Of a stretch of DNA of 7,805 nt, positions 4,709 to 7,805 are shown piece after piece; the stretch's first letter is position 1; the number at the start of each line of letters is the position of its first letter. The DNA lies in NCBI GenBank assembly GCA_030589175.1, contig JAUUWJ010000027.1:1-7805 (forward strand), given 5' to 3'. This DNA is from Actinomycetes bacterium (lineage in GTDB: Bacteria; Actinomycetota; Aquicultoria; SURF-47; JAUUWJ01). The position numbers and the translations under genes were made by a program. The notes below the pieces were generated by a model. That model was not told the DNA's origin, searched no databases, and saw nothing but the letters and a program-made list of their open reading frames with translations.

Positions 4709-7700
4709 CTAATTGGCTACTTCTTCTCTTCCTAAAAGCCTGTTAACAACGCCGTTAAAATTATGTAGGAGAGTATATACTGCCGGCATAACAATAAGCG
4801 TGCCTATAGTGGAAAACAGCAAGCCACTCATCACGGCGGTTCCTATCGGACTCCAAAAATCACTGGTAAGTGCCAGAGGCATAATTCCGCCAATCGTAGT
4901 GAGCGATGTAGAAAGTATCGGCTTAAATCGCACTTGTCCGGCTAAGACAAGTGATTCTACAAAGCCATTTCCTTTGCGGTGCAACTGATTAGCGTAGTCG
5001 ATGTAAATAATCGCATCATTTACTACAATACCGACTAAGGCGACAACTCCCACGTTTGACATGAAGCTAATAACATTGCCGGTTGCCCATAGCCCCGGAA
5101 ATACACCCGTTAAAGCTAAGGGTACTGCCAAAATAATAACAAAAGGCTGAAGAAAAGAATTAAACTGAGCCACTAAAATCGTATACACAAGTATCAAAGC
5201 CAAGACAAGCATTACTAGAATTTTATCCATGGCTTCCATGTCCATCTTCATTTGCCCTCTGAAACTGATCGCATTTTCATTCAAGTCAAATTCGTCTAAC
5301 TTTGACTCACTGAAAAAGTCTTTCAGTTTCCCTTCAATCTCTTTAAGATCTGCTCCTTCCTTCAAATTCGCTTTCACGTTTATATAGCGTTTGCCGTTGT
5401 ATTTATTAATAGTTGCCAATTCATTTACCTTACTAACCTCTGCAACTTCCTTTAGCTCGACTTTTTTGCCATCCAGCGTGGCAATTTTCAGCTCTTCCAA
5501 GTCTTTTTGATTGTCTTTAAATTTCTTCTGAGCTACCAGATTAAGGCTTATTGATTCTGATGCGTTATCGGGTCTTATCTTTGATACTTCTTCCGAGCTG
5601 AAAACTCCCCTTACTGTCGCTGCCGCTTGAGCCGGTAATATATTCTTGTCTTCCATTTTATTTTTATCGAATTTAATACGTAGCTGGGGTTCGGTCTCAC
5701 CTTTGATGCCGTTTTTGACTATCGATACATCATTTAGACTTTCCAAATATTCTCCGGCTTCTATTGCCGCTTTTTTAAGCTTATTAATATCGTCTCCGTT
5801 TATTTGAGCAAAAATCGGATATTCCGATGCGGGCGGTCCCGCTGATTCCTGCTCTATTCGAATCGCCGTACCCTTGATATTCTTAACTTTCTCTCTTAGC
5901 TCTTGAGCTAAGTCAAAACTGCTTTCATCTCTATCGCGGGGGTCACCAATACCGACATAGATTGTCCTGCCCGAACCGCTTCCAGACATAGCTCCCATCG
6001 GCGCAATAAAGCTATAGTTGATGAAATTCGGAATTGTAACTACCTGATCTTCGACTTCCTTGATAACTCTGTCTTGAACCTTTGTGGAAGTACCCTTAGC
6101 AAAATCCATTTTGGTTATAAGGTACTCTGAGTCTAAATCCGGGAAGGTAACGCTCTTGACTTTTCCGGTCGCAGGAATCCACAGACTGAAAGCAAGCAAT
6201 CCCAGAGCAACAAAAGCAATAAGTATCATAAAAGTAGTTTTGTTTAACGCCTTTTTCATGAATGAGCCATACCAATCTATTAATCGCCAGTGTTTTATCT
6301 CCTCCTCTTTTTTAATCCTGCCTTCACTAGATTTTTGAGTCGGTTTTACAAAGCGCCCGGCAATCAGAGGTATGAACGTAACGGCGATAAAAAACGAAGC
6401 ACCGATTGCTGCTATCACCGTATAAGGAATGTATTTAATAAACTCTCCCATGACACCTCCGATAAAGGCCATGGGAATAAAAACTATAATAGTTGTAAGC
6501 GTTGCAGAAAAAACTGCCGGCCCGACTTCAGCTACTGCTGCCAAAGCCGCTTTGAATTTCTTGCGGCCGAGATTTAGATGATGAAGAGTCGCCTCCACCA
6601 TAACTATGGCATTATCGACTATTATTCCCAACGTCAGAATGAGAGCAAATAAAGTTATGATATTTAAAGTGAGGTCAAACAACTTAAATATAAGTAAAAC
6701 TATAAGAAGAACTAAGGGTATAACTGTTGAAATGATAAGCGAGCTGCGAAAGCTCACAAATATCATCAGAATTATAAAAACAATTATTAGCCCTTGCCAA
6801 CCGCTCTGAAAAAGACTGCCCAGCTCCCTTTTGACCATATTGGCATCTTCAAACACAACTTCGTAATCAAGGTCTTCGGGAATTTCTGAGTCTTTAAAAA
6901 CATCTTTTAGTAAATCTCTTACTTCTTTAGAGATCACCGTCGTGTCAGCATCCGATTTCCTTCTCACTTCTAAAGTTACCGAATTAGCGGAATGGGCTTT
7001 GCCATCCCTTAAATATCCTGCCCGCTGAATAACATCTTCGTCATTGCTCTCTCTGACTACTTTGGCAATATCTTTGAGCCTTATCGTTTTTATTTTAGGC
7101 TTTGCCTGAGCCATGGAAACTGCCTGGCTAGCGGCAGCCGAGGCTTGAGGCTCAGCACTCCCCGCCGTTTGCTGAGATTGGCTCTGATTAGCACTTTGAT
7201 TTGCGCTCGAACTCGCCGATTTATTGTTTTGCCGGGTGACATTCTGAGAAGTCGTAGGCGCACTAACCTTTGGTGTCTCTACTTTTTGCTTTATTACAAT
7301 GTTTTTAATGTCTTCGATCTTATTAAGCTCGTGTGATACTTCGATGGAGAGATCTTTGCCTTCCGATTTTATGCTTCCACCGGGGATGCTGATGTTTTTA
7401 GCGGCAATTGCTTCCTTGATCTGGGTAAAAGTTATGTCCTGCTTGTTCATTTTGGAGAGGTCGACTTTTATCTTGATTTCGAAGTCCGAACCACCGATGA
7501 TATTTACTTTACCGACCCCGGTTACACCATCTTTTATTCTTTTTTCAACGACTTCTGCATAGTTGTTTAGCTCAGCCCGTTTGTAGTCACCTATCAAATT
7601 GATAAGCATACTGACACCGCCGGCCGCTATTTGTTTGATTTCCGGTTTTTCCGCTTCATCGGGCAAGCTAGCCGTAGATACTGCTGACTTTAGCTCTTGA

Positions 7701-7805
7701 ATTTTTTTGTCTACATCGGCGCCAAACTCAAATTCGACTATAACATTAGAAAAACTATTCGAGGAAAACGATTCTACACTTTCTACTTTCTCTAAAGAAG
7801 ATACG
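4709..7805 (-). CDS. RND-family efflux permease (AcrB/SwrC-like), N terminus beyond window
   Basis: Proton-driven efflux pump of the HAE/AcrB superfamily in the cytoplasmic membrane. 1031 residues are visible and the frame stays open to the right edge, so membrane segment 1 and the true start are missing; an in-frame TTG at 7664-7666 is internal. Order seen: first porter domain (VIVEFEFGADVD, then a Ser/Gln/Asn-rich insertion at about residues 174-238, then IRLKDIAKVV), segments 2-6 with GIIVDNAIVMVE in segment 4, a basic cytoplasmic helix, segment 7, the second porter domain, and segments 8-12 with GIVVNDAIIYID in segment 10. Segment 4 keeps one Asp (codon 6614-6616) followed by Asn. The Lys of segment 10 in AcrB is Asn here, as in many SwrC-like pumps. 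No membrane-fusion or outer-membrane partner is in the window, so the exported substrate cannot be inferred. Ends with TAG 11 bases from the 7-base array. Confidence 0.95.
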   Translation of the reverse strand, partial: VSSLEKVESVESFSSNSFSNVIVEFEFGADVDKKIQELKSAVSTASLPDEAEKPEIKQIAAGGVSMLINLIGDYKRAELNNYAEVVEKRIKDGVTGVGKVNIIGGSDFEIKIKVDLSKMNKQDITFTQIKEAIAAKNISIPGGSIKSEGKDLSIEVSHELNKIEDIKNIVIKQKVETPKVSAPTTSQNVTRQNNKSASSSANQSANQSQSQQTAGSAEPQASAAASQAVSMAQAKPKIKTIRLKDIAKVVRESNDEDVIQRAGYLRDGKAHSANSVTLEVRRKSDADTTVISKEVRDLLKDVFKDSEIPEDLDYEVVFEDANMVKRELGSLFQSGWQGLIIVFIILMIFVSFRSSLIISTVIPLVLLIVLLIFKLFDLTLNIITLFALILTLGIIVDNAIVMVEATLHHLNLGRKKFKAALAAVAEVGPAVFSATLTTIIVFIPMAFIGGVMGEFIKYIPYTVIAAIGASFFIAVTFIPLIAGRFVKPTQKSSEGRIKKEEEIKHWRLIDWYGSFMKKALNKTTFMILIAFVALGLLAFSLWIPATGKVKSVTFPDLDSEYLITKMDFAKGTSTKVQDRVIKEVEDQVVTIPNFINYSFIAPMGAMSGSGSGRTIYVGIGDPRDRDESSFDLAQELREKVKNIKGTAIRIEQESAGPPASEYPIFAQINGDDINKLKKAAIEAGEYLESLNDVSIVKNGIKGETEPQLRIKFDKNKMEDKNILPAQAAATVRGVFSSEEVSKIRPDNASESISLNLVAQKKFKDNQKDLEELKIATLDGKKVELKEVAEVSKVNELATINKYNGKRYINVKANLKEGADLKEIEGKLKDFFSESKLDEFDLNENAISFRGQMKMDMEAMDKILVMLVLALILVYTILVAQFNSFLQPFVIILAVPLALTGVFPGLWATGNVISFMSNVGVVALVGIVVNDAIIYIDYANQLHRKGNGFVESLVLAGQVRFKPILSTSLTTIGGIMPLALTSDFWSPIGTAVMSGLLFSTIGTLIVMPAVYTLLHNFNGVVNRLLGREEVAN

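Noticed and set aside
7664..7666. TTG as the start of the RND gene
   Set aside because: The frame continues upstream with typical porter-domain sequence (VIVEFEFGADVD), so the codon is an internal Leu and the gene extends past the window.

Overview
The window looks like chromosomal DNA of a bacterium of moderate, slightly AT-leaning composition (judged by eye, not counted). The hisC-aroF-tyrA gene order and the class of the RND pump resemble anaerobic Clostridia-like, deep-branching actinobacterial or candidate-phylum genomes. Nothing here fixes the phylum. I see no phage, transposase, CRISPR or RNA gene.

Layout. Positions 1-107 are a short spacer with a possible dispersed repeat cut by the left edge and a small 7-base tandem array. 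A minus-strand operon follows (3339 down to 108): hisC, aroF and tyrA, joined by ATGA and TGATG start/stop overlaps. It covers entry into the shikimate pathway (DAHP synthase), the tyrosine branch (prephenate dehydrogenase with an ACT domain) and an aminotransferase that can serve histidine and probably also aromatic amino acids. A 350-base spacer (3340-3689) separates it from a divergent plus-strand PfkB-family kinase (3690-4592). That kinase starts with TTG behind a strong Shine-Dalgarno and a good -10 box. A 116-base spacer then separates the kinase from a convergent minus-strand RND efflux permease (4709 to beyond 7805), which shows 11 of its 12 membrane segments and runs off the right edge.

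The most unusual structure is in the spacers. All three gene-free gaps carry degenerate tandem repeats with a period of exactly 7 bases, but with different unit sequences: CTCCGAA at the left; NNNCTAA and its inverse TTAGNNN, then TACNNTC, in the middle; TTCGTNN and CTTCAAT on the right. In the two larger gaps the units occur in both orientations, giving inverted repeats. The second point of interest is a Ser/Gln/Asn/Ala-rich insertion of about 65 residues in the first periplasmic-type domain of the RND pump. The genes themselves are otherwise ordinary, and I see no evidence for a new multi-gene system.
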